This document shows, in pieces, positions 34,536 through 43,527 of a DNA stretch of 64,000 nucleotides; position 1 is the first letter of the stretch; the number at the start of each line of letters is the position of its first letter. The position numbers were made by a program, and so were the translations under genes. The notes beneath the pieces are model-generated. The model was not told the origin of the DNA. It searched no databases and saw only the letters and a program-made list of their open reading frames with translations. Origin of the DNA: CAYRDC01 sp964422925 (lineage in GTDB: Bacteria; Bacteroidota; Bacteroidia; Chitinophagales; S012-47); contig CAYRDC010000003.1 of the NCBI GenBank assembly GCA_964422925.1, positions 120,495 to 184,494 of the forward strand, in the 5' to 3' direction.

Positions 34536-35897
34536 TCAATGATTTGATTCTTCACCAATTTTGGCTACCCCTTTAATTTCATGAACTGCAATAACAGGGA
34601 AGAAGCGGAAGAACATTAATATACCGAATGTGAAAAATGCCAGTGTTCCCACGTAAATTCCAATTTCAACAATTGTTGGGTGGTAGGTACTCCAGTTAGC
34701 CGGTAAGTAGTCTTTTGTCAATGAAGTGATTACTATGACAAACCGTTCAAACCACATTCCCAGGTTAATGATCAATCCGATAATGAATACCAGGGTAATA
34801 TTTTGTCTGACTTTTTTAAACCAGAACAGTTGTGGAATTATGGCATTGCAGGTGACCATGGTCCAGTAGGCCCAATTGTAATCGCCACTTACACGGTTAT
34901 GAAAAAAGGTGAATATTTCATATTGGCCCCCGGAATACCAGGAAATAAATAATTCCGTGGCATATCCGGTACCCATAATAAGGGAAATAAAAATTAAGAT
35001 TTTTGCAATGGCATTAATATGCGAATCAGTAATATAATCTTTGAGTTGAAACACTTTCCGCATAATGATTACAAGAGTAAGCACCATGGCAAATCCTGAG
35101 AAAATAGCCCCTACCACAAAATATGGAGGGAAAATGGTGGTATGCCATCCGGGTTCCACGGAAGTAGCAAAGTCCATGGCAACTATTGAGTGGACGCTTA
35201 CCACCAAAGCGGCAGTAATACCGGCCAGAATAAGGCTTAAGTTTTCATAATGGAACCATGTTTTGGTTGATCCGTCCCATCCTAAACTTAAAAGGTTGTA
35301 AGTCCATTTCTTTATTTTTGATTTAGCCCGTTCGCGAATAATAGCAAAATCAGGCAGCATGCCGACATACCAAAACGTAATGGAAGCCAGAATATACGTC
35401 ATTATAGCCACTACATCCCAGAATAATGGCGAATTAAAGTTAATCCATAGAGGTCCTCTGAAATTTGGGTATGGGAAAATGTAGAAAAACAACCAAACTC
35501 GTCCAAGATGAAGAATTGGGTACATTCCTGCACAGAGAATGGCAAACACCGTCATTGCTTCGGCAGAACGGTTAATGGAAGTCCGCCATTTTTGTCTTAA
35601 TACCAGCAGAAAGATAGAAAAAGCTGTTCCGGCATGTCCTATTCCGATCCACCAAACGAAATTGATAATTCCCCATCCCCAGCCTACGGTATTGTTTACG
35701 CCCCATTCTCCAATACCGTATGCGATTGTTCGATAAACAGCCCAGGCGCCAAACAACATACCAACTGCGCTGATAGTAAAAGCTATATACCACCATACCG
35801 GCAGCTTACGTTCCATAGGAGAGAGGATCTCACTGGTAATTTGCCCATAGCTTTTATCACCCAGTACTAATGGACCTCTAATCGCTCGATTATACAT
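34536..35897 (-). CDS. actC: Alternative complex III subunit ActC (NrfD-type quinol-binding membrane subunit)
   Basis: A 453-residue inner-membrane protein with ten predicted helices, homologous to NrfD/PsrC. It contributes the menaquinol-oxidising site. Recognisable segments: INFVWWIGIGHAGTAFSIFL, LHLGRVWLFFYIFPYPN, SVHSIVAMDFATSVEPGWH and FISWYSGGQYE, with histidine and aspartate residues in helices likely lining the quinone and proton path. Follows actB by 21 bases. Confidence 0.93.
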   Translation of the reverse strand: MYNRAIRGPLVLGDKSYGQITSEILSPMERKLPVWWYIAFTISAVGMLFGAWAVYRTIAYGIGEWGVNNTVGWGWGIINFVWWIGIGHAGTAFSIFLLVLRQKWRTSINRSAEAMTVFAILCAGMYPILHLGRVWLFFYIFPYPNFRGPLWINFNSPLFWDVVAIMTYILASITFWYVGMLPDFAIIRERAKSKIKKWTYNLLSLGWDGSTKTWFHYENLSLILAGITAALVVSVHSIVAMDFATSVEPGWHTTIFPPYFVVGAIFSGFAMVLTLVIIMRKVFQLKDYITDSHINAIAKILIFISLIMGTGYATELFISWYSGGQYEIFTFFHNRVSGDYNWAYWTMVTCNAIIPQLFWFKKVRQNITLVFIIGLIINLGMWFERFVIVITSLTKDYLPANWSTYHPTIVEIGIYVGTLAFFTFGILMFFRFFPVIAVHEIKGVAKIGEESNH

Positions 35898-35918
35898 TAT
35901 TTAACTGGTTTATTCGCG

Positions 35919-38888
35919 TTAGGATAATCCGTTATTGTTTTCTTTATTCCTCACTTTTGTTAAATAACCAACAGACGGCAACGTATGTAACTCTTCCAGT
36001 AAATGGTAATTCCGTTTGTTTTCAAACAGTTGAGATACTTTGCTGTCGTTCTGGTTCAAGTCGCCAAATACAATGGCTTTGGTAGGGCAGGCCTGCATAC
36101 ATGCGGTTTGCAGTTCCCCGTCACGAATGCTGCGGTTTTCCATTTTTGCCTTCAACTTGGCATCTTGAATTCTCTGTACACAGAATGAACATTTTTCAAC
36201 AACCCCTCTCGACCTTACTACCGCATCCGGGTTCAGCACCATTTTCCCCAGATCACTGTTCATATTATAGTCAAATTTGGGATTGTCAAAGTAAGCATAC
36301 CAATTGAACCGTCTGACCCGGTAAGGGCAGTTGTTTATGCAATATCGTGTGCCAATGCAACGGTTGTAAGCCATTTGGTTCAGCCCTTCTTCATTATGCA
36401 TGGTTGCTGCCACGGGGCATACATTTTCGCAAGGGGCATTATCGCATTGCTGGCACATGACAGGTTGGAACACAACTTCAGGATTTTCAGGAGATTCTGA
36501 ATAGTAACGGTCTATCCTGATCCAGTGCATTATCCGGTTTTTGGATACCTGGTCTTTCCCAACCACGGCAACATTGTTTTCGGCTTGGCAGCTAATAACA
36601 CAGGCGCTGCAACCGATACACTTATTTAAATCAACGGACAAGCCCCAATGCGGTCCGTTAAAGGTCACTGATTCGTATAGTGTTACAAGCTCTTTTTGAA
36701 TTTCTTCATGTACCTCATTTCCTGCCAACGGGTTGTCAGCATACTCTTTCAGGGTGGTTTCGTGAATGATGGGCCGCCCTTCAAGAGTATCATGGGTTTG
36801 GGTAAATGCAATGGGATCTGCTTCTCCGGTAGGTTCCGGTGTAACAGGTTTGCCCGAGTACTGAAAATACCCCTGGTTTATAGTTACCATGGGATAGGCA
36901 TTTGTACCCACGTCATTACCCGCCTTACCAACCTGAGTACGGCCGTATCCCAATGCCACAGAAATACTGCCAGTTGCCTGTCCGGGTTGTACCAGTACCG
37001 GTAATAAGATTTTACCGATTTTAATGACATCATTGGTTTTTACTCCAAGTTTTCCAGCATCGGCAGGAGCAAGTGCCGCAAAATTTCCCCAAGTTGATTT
37101 CGATATGGGATCAGGCATTTCGAGCAACCAGGGGTTGTTGGATTGTCTTCCATTGCCCAGCGCAATGGATTCATACAAAATCAATTCAAACTCCTCAGAT
37201 GGCTTGGTCCCAGCAACGGTCTCAAAAACAGGACTCAGGTCTTGGTCGGTAAAATGTATTTTTTCCTGCTCTGTTGCCGTAGTGATAAAAACCCCTGCTT
37301 TCAGTGAATCATGCCAAAATTCCTCAAAGTCATCTGTATAATTTTGCAAAGGCATTATCTGGGCCTTCCAGTAATTCCGTAAATACGAATAATGATCTTC
37401 CTCCTTTCCGGTCCATTTAAGCAGGCATTCCTCGAGCGTACGTGTATTGAAAAGTTTTTGAATGGTCGGTTGGGCAAGACTAAACTGGCCTTTGACAGGT
37501 TCGGCATCGCCCCACGATTCCAGGTAATGATTGCAGGCCCCGACAAAGGAACATAAAGAAGCTGTTTCATCCATTCGGTAAGCCAGGTCAATGCTTACAT
37601 CCACTTGCTGCAATCCTTCTGAAAATTTATCAGCCCGCGCGTAGTCATACACCGGATTGCAATCATGCATGATCAAAGCTCCGATTTCACCGTTTTCCAT
37701 ACGATCCACCAGAGTTTGCATCTTTTTATCATTACTTTGGCATGTGAGCCATGCCCGGGATGGGTCAATCGTATTTCCATAATTGTCAAGGATCCGGTTG
37801 ATGGCATTAATTATAAGCTGCACATTGGGGTCATTGCTGCCGCAAATAACCAGACACTTGCCCTTTTGCGTCCAAAGAGCATCTGCATAAGCCGACATAT
37901 CCACAGGCACTTGCACCTGAATACCGGATAATGGAGCTCCCGCCTTTATAGCCAGGGCATCATATAAAGTAATGATTGCCTGAGTCAGATCGGATGGTTT
38001 TAAAGCAATACGTTCATCCGCATTGGCACCGGTTAAGGACAAGCGGCTTTCAAACTGAATGTGCTTTGACATAAACGGGTTTTCTTCCGATACGTCCCGT
38101 GTTTTGGCGTAACGATTTGAAAAAGTTACTGGTGCAATCCATGTGCCCAGGAAATCAGCATCAAAGCTTACTATCAGACTGGCTTTTTCAAACCGGTAAT
38201 CTGGTATGAATCGCTTTCCAAAATTAATCTCATTAGCCTGGAGCAATCCGGCATAAGAAACCGGGTCATACACAATCCATTCAGAATTAGGATATTTTTC
38301 CAGGAACTCCTGAATCAATTGTCGGGTAGAAGGGCTGCTGATAGAAGAGGTGAGCAGTACAATAGCTTTCTCTTCTTCAGCAAGGGAACTCAATGTGTCC
38401 GTAATGGCTTCATCAAATTTATCCCAGGAAATTTTTTTGCCCTTATTTAATGGATGGCGTAACCTGGCATCATCATATAGATCAAGTACGCTGGCCTGAA
38501 CGCGGGCGCTGGTTCCGCCATTGGATAAAGGCGATTGGTCATTCCCTTCAATTTTAATAGGCCTTCCTTCCCTGGTTTTTACCACAATAGCAGCGTAGTC
38601 CGTTCCGGCCTGGTATGTTGATGCGTAATAATTGGGGATGCCCGGAGTAACCTCTTCAGGTTTGATTACATAGGGAATAGCTTTTTGAACAGGTGATTTG
38701 CAACTGGCTGCAAAAGCAGCTGCTGAAATGCTAAAACCACACCATTTCAGGAAATCCCTCCGGTTTGTTTTAGCTGAAGCTATTTCATCAATAAAATTAT
38801 TAATATTAAGATCTGTAGCGTTTTTACTGGTAGTCGATTTTTGATTTTTATTGAAGTCATCTACACTGTTCCAGTATTTCTTGCTCAT
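35919..38888 (-). CDS. actB: Alternative complex III subunit ActB (molybdopterin-oxidoreductase-like, iron-sulfur)
   Basis: A 989-residue subunit. After about 40 residues there is a Tat-type signal, TNRRDFLKWCGFSISAAAF, typical of ActB where the twin-Arg stretch is displaced from the N-terminus. Residues about 60-730 resemble molybdopterin oxidoreductases, but known ActB proteins do not hold the cofactor and serve as scaffold. The C-terminal domain holds four Cys clusters: CIGCSACVISC, CQQCDNAPCENVCP, CIGTRYCINNCP and CSFCVQR...CMQACP, for three [4Fe-4S] and one [3Fe-4S] centre in known complexes. Located on the periplasmic face of the inner membrane; relays electrons from ActC to ActA. Confidence 0.94.
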   Translation of the reverse strand: MSKKYWNSVDDFNKNQKSTTSKNATDLNINNFIDEIASAKTNRRDFLKWCGFSISAAAFAASCKSPVQKAIPYVIKPEEVTPGIPNYYASTYQAGTDYAAIVVKTREGRPIKIEGNDQSPLSNGGTSARVQASVLDLYDDARLRHPLNKGKKISWDKFDEAITDTLSSLAEEEKAIVLLTSSISSPSTRQLIQEFLEKYPNSEWIVYDPVSYAGLLQANEINFGKRFIPDYRFEKASLIVSFDADFLGTWIAPVTFSNRYAKTRDVSEENPFMSKHIQFESRLSLTGANADERIALKPSDLTQAIITLYDALAIKAGAPLSGIQVQVPVDMSAYADALWTQKGKCLVICGSNDPNVQLIINAINRILDNYGNTIDPSRAWLTCQSNDKKMQTLVDRMENGEIGALIMHDCNPVYDYARADKFSEGLQQVDVSIDLAYRMDETASLCSFVGACNHYLESWGDAEPVKGQFSLAQPTIQKLFNTRTLEECLLKWTGKEEDHYSYLRNYWKAQIMPLQNYTDDFEEFWHDSLKAGVFITTATEQEKIHFTDQDLSPVFETVAGTKPSEEFELILYESIALGNGRQSNNPWLLEMPDPISKSTWGNFAALAPADAGKLGVKTNDVIKIGKILLPVLVQPGQATGSISVALGYGRTQVGKAGNDVGTNAYPMVTINQGYFQYSGKPVTPEPTGEADPIAFTQTHDTLEGRPIIHETTLKEYADNPLAGNEVHEEIQKELVTLYESVTFNGPHWGLSVDLNKCIGCSACVISCQAENNVAVVGKDQVSKNRIMHWIRIDRYYSESPENPEVVFQPVMCQQCDNAPCENVCPVAATMHNEEGLNQMAYNRCIGTRYCINNCPYRVRRFNWYAYFDNPKFDYNMNSDLGKMVLNPDAVVRSRGVVEKCSFCVQRIQDAKLKAKMENRSIRDGELQTACMQACPTKAIVFGDLNQNDSKVSQLFENKRNYHLLEELHTLPSVGYLTKVRNKENNNGLS

Positions 38889-38924
38889 TTTGTAAATTTT
38901 TATTCTGTTGAATTGTCGTTTTGA

Positions 38925-40580
38925 TCAATAATGACACTTTTGACAATCTTCACCACCAATGTCTTTTACTAACACACTGTCAATTGCACCTTGCTGTAGT
39001 TCTTCATGCAGTTTATTATAGGAATCGTAAAATTTATTGGTAAAGTCCACTTTTTGGGACCGGTGGCAGCTAAGGCACCAACCCATTGACATGGTATTTA
39101 CCTGAACCATACGATCCATAGAGGCCACATCACCATGGCAAACTTTGCAATCCAACTTACCGACACTTACATGTTGCGCGTGGTTGAAATACACATGATC
39201 CGGCAGGTTATGCACTTTAACCCACGGAATTGGCTTACCTTCTTTGAAAGCAGCCTGCAACTTATCTATTTCAAAGTGACCAGAATGTGTTCCGGTTTTT
39301 ATTTTATTGTGACAATTCATACAGACATTTAATGAGGGTATACCACTAGTTTGGCTAAATTCTACACTGCTATGGCAGTATTTGCAATCTATTTTATTTT
39401 CGCCTGCATGCACTTTGTGAGAGAATTTAATAGGCTGGTCTGGTGAATAACCCTGGGACAGACCGATTGAAGTGGCTTCCTTAAACGTTGCATAGGATAG
39501 AAATACAATTGAGCCCAATACAATAATAATGGGTATGGCTCTTGGTTTTATCCAATGAAGTACCCAAAGATCCGACAGGAAAAACAGTAACAGTATGATT
39601 GAAATAATGAAAGCTTTACTAGTCATAGAACGAGGAGGTGCCGACAGGCCATGTTTAGCAAGGTCTTTAAGATAAGCATTCAAATAAAAAATTTCATTAT
39701 TTGTTAACGGCTTATCCTTAAAAATAGCTTTCATGGTATCCGAAACCGGATGTTTTAAAACATCTTCACTGGAAACCAGCGGATTTGCAAAATATTTTTG
39801 TGCTATCTCAAAAGCGGATGGATTCCAGTTAAAAGTATCAATAGGCTCAGCATTATGGCAGGAATTACAAGCCGGCAGTGAAAACTCAAATTGAATTTTC
39901 CCTTCAAAAAGTTGTTTACCTTTTTGGATATCAGATGGTGTGATTTCAGTAGGTCGGATATTTTGCTGGAAGGCAATAACCTCATTTAATTTTTGTTCCA
40001 GCTCATTTAATCTGTTTTCCAGGTTACCGGCAGATGGTGAATTATTTGTGACAGCGGCCTTTGATTCTTGTTGGCTTTCAGTTCCGGAGGTACTTTCCTG
40101 GGTTAAGTCTTTATTTTGAGTTTCCGTACTTTCTTCCTGAATATTGTTATTGGTTTCTTCAGGTTTTTCGTTTACAGTTCCATTGTTATTGGTGATAGTG
40201 CTTTGACTTGAGATATAGTCAAGTATACTTTTAATTTCAGCATCGGATAATTTGGTATCCGGCATTTTTTTCTTTTTGAACTCTTCAAAAATTGCTACCG
40301 CATCAGGATCACCGGCTGCGATCATTGTTTTTGAAGATTTTATGAAATTTATAAGCCAGCTTTCAGATTTTTTGACAGCAATTCCATTTAAATCAGGCCC
40401 CATATATATCCCATCACCTATGGAATGGCAATCAGAACAATATTCATCGAAAAGATCAGCACCATTTTCCTGTGCGTATAATTTGCCGGGGGCCATCAGA
40501 AAAAATATGCCGGTAAACAGATAGATAACTATACAGGTATATTTCAGAAGTACAAGACGTTTCAGGGTACTTCGGATCAT
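38925..40580 (-). CDS. actA: Alternative complex III subunit ActA, multiheme cytochrome c with extra N-terminal heme domains
   Basis: A 551-residue protein from ATG 40580 with a signal peptide. Seven CxxCH heme sites are visible: CSDCH (48-52), CNSCH (238-242), then CKYCH, CMNCH, CKVCH, CLSCH and CQKCH between 399 and 550. The last five, after one or two membrane helices (about 323-341 and 349-366), form the usual pentaheme ActA core. The first two lie in separate cytochrome c domains joined by a low-complexity Thr/Glu/Asn/Ser-rich linker (about 128-185) and a short coiled coil. Pentaheme ActA is what is described in the characterised complexes, so the two extra hemes are a distinctive fusion. 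A longer TTG start at 40607 is less likely. Confidence 0.9.
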   Translation of the reverse strand: MIRSTLKRLVLLKYTCIVIYLFTGIFFLMAPGKLYAQENGADLFDEYCSDCHSIGDGIYMGPDLNGIAVKKSESWLINFIKSSKTMIAAGDPDAVAIFEEFKKKKMPDTKLSDAEIKSILDYISSQSTITNNNGTVNEKPEETNNNIQEESTETQNKDLTQESTSGTESQQESKAAVTNNSPSAGNLENRLNELEQKLNEVIAFQQNIRPTEITPSDIQKGKQLFEGKIQFEFSLPACNSCHNAEPIDTFNWNPSAFEIAQKYFANPLVSSEDVLKHPVSDTMKAIFKDKPLTNNEIFYLNAYLKDLAKHGLSAPPRSMTSKAFIISIILLLFFLSDLWVLHWIKPRAIPIIIVLGSIVFLSYATFKEATSIGLSQGYSPDQPIKFSHKVHAGENKIDCKYCHSSVEFSQTSGIPSLNVCMNCHNKIKTGTHSGHFEIDKLQAAFKEGKPIPWVKVHNLPDHVYFNHAQHVSVGKLDCKVCHGDVASMDRMVQVNTMSMGWCLSCHRSQKVDFTNKFYDSYNKLHEELQQGAIDSVLVKDIGGEDCQKCHY

Positions 40581-40663
40581 TGTCGAGAATTTAAAAGTTA
40601 ATATCAAGTAACCGGAAAATTGAGCAAAGGAGCTGTCTTTTTAGACAAGCCCTTAATAGCAAA

Positions 40664-41155
40664 TCATTCCTGAGGTTTGAAGTTAGATTCAATGTAGGTA
40701 ATTATTTGCCAAATTTCTTCTTCATCTAACTCTCCTCTGAATGAAGTCATATCATTTCTACCTTCTTCAATTTTCCAAAAGATAGATCCTTCTGATTGTT
40801 CCCAGAAAGAAGGTAATGTGAAGTCTGCAGGCGGTGTGGAAAGATCCGCTGCACCAACTCCCTGGCCATCACCAGCACGACCGTGACAGGACCGACATTT
40901 CCTTTTGTAAAGCAGTTCACCTGCTTTAATGGCTTCTTCATCTCCTTTAAAAGGATTTTTTAATGAATCTACTTCTGGAGGAGCAACCCAGGCGGTTGTG
41001 TCCGGTCCTCCCGTAATCATATTATTTATTATTACGGGCTGGTCGTTGGTCACCAAATCCTGATCATTTAACTGGGTTTGGTCAATGTTTTTAGAAGCAG
41101 TGCAGGCAACAATAACCAAAGCAACTGATAAAACTGAAACTAAGTACTTCATCAT
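40664..41155 (-). CDS. Monoheme cytochrome c lipoprotein, act operon accessory
   Basis: A 163-residue lipoprotein (ALVIVACTASK, Cys18). One heme motif CRSCHG (87-91) followed by RAGDGQG, and ADFTLPSFWEQSEGSIFW with a probable Met ligand in the later GRNDMTSFRGEL segment, as in class I cytochromes c and ActE. It could be an electron acceptor or donor for the complex. It lies immediately upstream of actA (about 80 bases) in the same orientation. Confidence 0.82.
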   Translation of the reverse strand: MMKYLVSVLSVALVIVACTASKNIDQTQLNDQDLVTNDQPVIINNMITGGPDTTAWVAPPEVDSLKNPFKGDEEAIKAGELLYKRKCRSCHGRAGDGQGVGAADLSTPPADFTLPSFWEQSEGSIFWKIEEGRNDMTSFRGELDEEEIWQIITYIESNFKPQE

Positions 41156-41224
41156 GCTAGGTTTTTCAGGTTAATAAATTATAAAAGTTATGTCTCAATC
41201 TTTGTGCCATTCACAATTCAATTT

Positions 41225-42061
41225 TTAGAATCTCCATTTCCGTACAATGTTAAACCCAAGTTGGAAATTTCCTTGAGTGAAGTCATTCGTGTTATAGGCA
41301 ATATTTTGTTGGGGAACAATGGCATTTGCTGTATTCAAAATAATCTGAAATACATGGCCACCCGTTCCAATTTCCAGTCCAAAGCCCACATCGGGCTTGA
41401 TGTTAAAAGCCCCGTTTTTAGTCAGAGGTTGATTATATTCAACTATAAAAGCTGATTGAGCGCTGAACTGATATCTCGCATCAAACCCAACGGCAAAATT
41501 GTCATTCTTCATTAATGAATCAACCAGATTGAAATGGGAAACAGAACCTGTGATTTGGGCTGAAAAGGCGTTTCCAAATTTTCTTCCCAGTATTAAAGCA
41601 TGATAATAAGAAAGACGGTTAAAAAAACTTTTGTAAACTGTATTTGTTGTAGTATTGACTGCAACATCACCATAATAAGTGAGTGAAACCGGAATTTTAT
41701 TATGCTTGGTCTGTTGCAAAATGCGGTATTTCCATTCTATATCATATAGTTTATTCGATTTGGTACCGCCAATCCCTACCATTAACCGGGGTGTAATACC
41801 CCAGCCAAGCCCAATACGAATATTAGCCGGGCCGAAAATGCCGAAAAGATCTGAAAAACCGTTATTGGCCTGTCCAAAACGATGTTGAATAGTGAACAGG
41901 AGTGTTTTGGCGGTTAGTGTTTCTACCGTTTGATTGTTTAAAATCAGCGTACCCTGGAAAGTATTTTTAATTGGTTTATCTTCCTTGGTTTGTGCAATGG
42001 TATTCCAACTGGCGAATACCAAGACCAATAATATCCCAATGTTTGTTTTTATGGGTCTCAT
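41225..42061 (-). CDS. DUF5777 family outer-membrane beta-barrel-like protein
   Basis: A 278-residue exported protein (signal about 1-23, ends NTIAQ). The chain alternates amphipathic strands (VETLTAKTLLFTIQHRFG, NIRIGLGWGITPRLMVGIGG, IPVSLTYYGDVAVN) and ends in aromatic-rich FQLGFNIVRKWRF, characteristic of an outer-membrane barrel. It matches the DUF5777 family as I recall it, seen near cytochromes in Bacteroidota. Role unknown. In this locus it is sandwiched between two cytochrome genes and upstream of actA, so it likely belongs to the same operon. It may be an outer-membrane component associated with electron transfer, or an assembly factor. Confidence 0.7.
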   Translation of the reverse strand: MRPIKTNIGILLVLVFASWNTIAQTKEDKPIKNTFQGTLILNNQTVETLTAKTLLFTIQHRFGQANNGFSDLFGIFGPANIRIGLGWGITPRLMVGIGGTKSNKLYDIEWKYRILQQTKHNKIPVSLTYYGDVAVNTTTNTVYKSFFNRLSYYHALILGRKFGNAFSAQITGSVSHFNLVDSLMKNDNFAVGFDARYQFSAQSAFIVEYNQPLTKNGAFNIKPDVGFGLEIGTGGHVFQIILNTANAIVPQQNIAYNTNDFTQGNFQLGFNIVRKWRF

Positions 42062-42098
42062 AGTTAGTGGTTTACATTTTTAAAGATAAGTTCTACCG

Positions 42099-42458
42099 TT
42101 AATTATTTTTTGCTCCCTGTTGAATCCATTTTAAAATCAGGTCAATTTGAGATTGGGGAAGCTTACCTCCCGGAGGCATGGCACCAGTGTTCACTTTCAC
42201 ATAAAGGATGCTGGCTGTCGGGTTTGAAGTGTCCACGAGGTTCATGCTAATAATTGAATTGTAAGCATTTGCGGATGTCAAATCGGGAGCTTGTCCACCG
42301 GAAGTATGACAGCCAATGCAGTTGGCAGTAAAAATTGGAATGATATCCGCTGAAAAACTTACATCTGTTGGTATTGGCTCCGGTACAATGTGCAGGTATT
42401 GACACCCACCAATTATTAAAATTGCCAGACTGATTAGAGCGATTGATAGTTTTTTCAT
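42099..42458 (-). CDS. Small cytochrome c-like lipoprotein, first gene of the act operon
   Basis: A 119-residue lipoprotein (ILIIGGCQYL, Cys19). One heme motif CIGCHTSGGQAPDL (47-51) and TGAMPPGGKLPQSQI with a probable Met axial ligand: this resembles the planctomycete-type cytochrome c domain. It is preceded by a -7 box (42481-42488, leftward) and follows a terminator, so transcription of the act operon probably begins here. The role is likely electron transfer at the membrane surface. Confidence 0.8.
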   Translation of the reverse strand: MKKLSIALISLAILIIGGCQYLHIVPEPIPTDVSFSADIIPIFTANCIGCHTSGGQAPDLTSANAYNSIISMNLVDTSNPTASILYVKVNTGAMPPGGKLPQSQIDLILKWIQQGAKNN

Positions 42459-42480
42459 TTCTAGTCAGGTTAGGTTGTCC

Positions 42481-42488
42481 CAAAAGTA
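42481..42488 (-). promoter_or_regulatory. Candidate promoter -7 box (TACTTTTG) for the act operon
   Basis: Read leftward these bases are TACTTTTG, matching TAnnTTTG, with about 22 bases to the ATG at 42458. It lies between the terminator of the diheme cytochrome gene and the first gene of the cytochrome/act series. No obvious -33 element. Confidence 0.45.
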
Positions 42489-42540
42489 ATTTTGAAAGAT
42501 ACCAGTAAAAATGATAAAAGTCACTTGGTGTAAAAATCCT

Positions 42541-42566
42541 AAAAAAAACCCTGCCTGAGGCAGGGC
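42541..42566 (-). terminator. Terminator of the diheme cytochrome gene
   Basis: CCCTGCC (42549-42555), loop TGA, GGCAGGG (42559-42565). Read leftward, the stem is followed by eight T. It separates the diheme cytochrome gene from the act operon. Confidence 0.85.
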
Positions 42567-42585
42567 TTTTTCAGTATGATATTTA

Positions 42586-43515
42586 TCAGTCAGGATACTT
42601 TAGTTGATCCTGAAGAGCTTTAAACAAGTTTTTCACATCAGCAACGGTAGCGGTAGGTACTCCAGTCATGGCTGATCCAAGATTCCCGAATTTGATCTTG
42701 TGTTGCAATTCATAGGGTTTGTTCCTGCCAAAGAATCCAACGGTGAGGGTGTCACCCTCGTCAATGATCGCAATTCCTTTCCCGTCAGCACCGTGACAAC
42801 CGGCACAATTAGCGCTGAAGAAAGCGTCACCGGCAGCAGGATCTCCATCTTTTCCTATATTACTGAATGATTTGGTTCCTGTTGGGTAGGTACCTGTTGT
42901 AGTTAAATCATACAATTGTGTAACATCAAGTCTTTCTTCCTTCAGGAATTTAATGATATCCCAAATCTCTTCATCCGTTAAAATAGTACCAAAGGCAGGC
43001 ATGGCATCGCCCGAACCTGTTGTTCCATCTTGTGTTAAAGTTGGATCAACAGGACGGCCGGTTACGTTTTTAAGGTGATCATAAAATTCCTCAATCGGGT
43101 CATTTTCAATTGGCTCAATCAAACTTGGGCCAACGCTTGGACGGGTTGTTTTAGGGGCCCTGTCAATGTAAGCACCTTCCCGGCCCATTTGATCCCAGCC
43201 ATGGCATTGTTTACAACGGTAAAAATCGCCATAATTGGTAATGTCAGCCGCATTAATTCCATTTGGAGCTGTCCAACCGGTTTCTGAAGCCCAGAATTTG
43301 TCATACAATTTTCCACCGAGTATGCCATCGGCTTTATTATAGGCATCTTGTTCCGGGGAAATACATGATCCATCATCAACTTTTGCGCTTGGATCATAAT
43401 TAACAGCAGTCGGGTCAGTACACCCGGCTTTCTTTTTACACCCGTTCATGCCAACAGTAATAATGCCGGCAAAGACCAGGATAATTCCGGTTTTGAGGAT
43501 TTCTTTAACTCTCAT
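42586..43515 (-). CDS. Diheme cytochrome c lipoprotein
   Basis: A 309-residue lipoprotein (GITVGMNGCKKK region, Cys26). Two heme sites: CKQCHG (101-105) and CAGCHG (237-241). Met residues suited for axial binding occur in DAMPAFGTILT and NLGSAMTGVP. Near the N-terminus is CTDPTAVNYDPSA followed by VDDGSC, a short motif typical of repeat segments in Bacteroidota secreted proteins and unusual in a cytochrome. It is monocistronic, with its own promoter-like box at 43520-43527 and its own terminator. It might shuttle electrons for the neighbouring complex III. Confidence 0.82.
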   Translation of the reverse strand: MRVKEILKTGIILVFAGIITVGMNGCKKKAGCTDPTAVNYDPSAKVDDGSCISPEQDAYNKADGILGGKLYDKFWASETGWTAPNGINAADITNYGDFYRCKQCHGWDQMGREGAYIDRAPKTTRPSVGPSLIEPIENDPIEEFYDHLKNVTGRPVDPTLTQDGTTGSGDAMPAFGTILTDEEIWDIIKFLKEERLDVTQLYDLTTTGTYPTGTKSFSNIGKDGDPAAGDAFFSANCAGCHGADGKGIAIIDEGDTLTVGFFGRNKPYELQHKIKFGNLGSAMTGVPTATVADVKNLFKALQDQLKYPD

Positions 43516-43519
43516 GGCT

Positions 43520-43527
43520 CAAATTTA
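43520..43527 (-). promoter_or_regulatory. -7 box (TAAATTTG) almost abutting the diheme cytochrome start
   Basis: Leftward TAAATTTG, a full match to TAnnTTTG, only 4 bases before the ATG at 43515. If used, the transcript would be leaderless or nearly so. No -33 element is evident. Confidence 0.5.
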
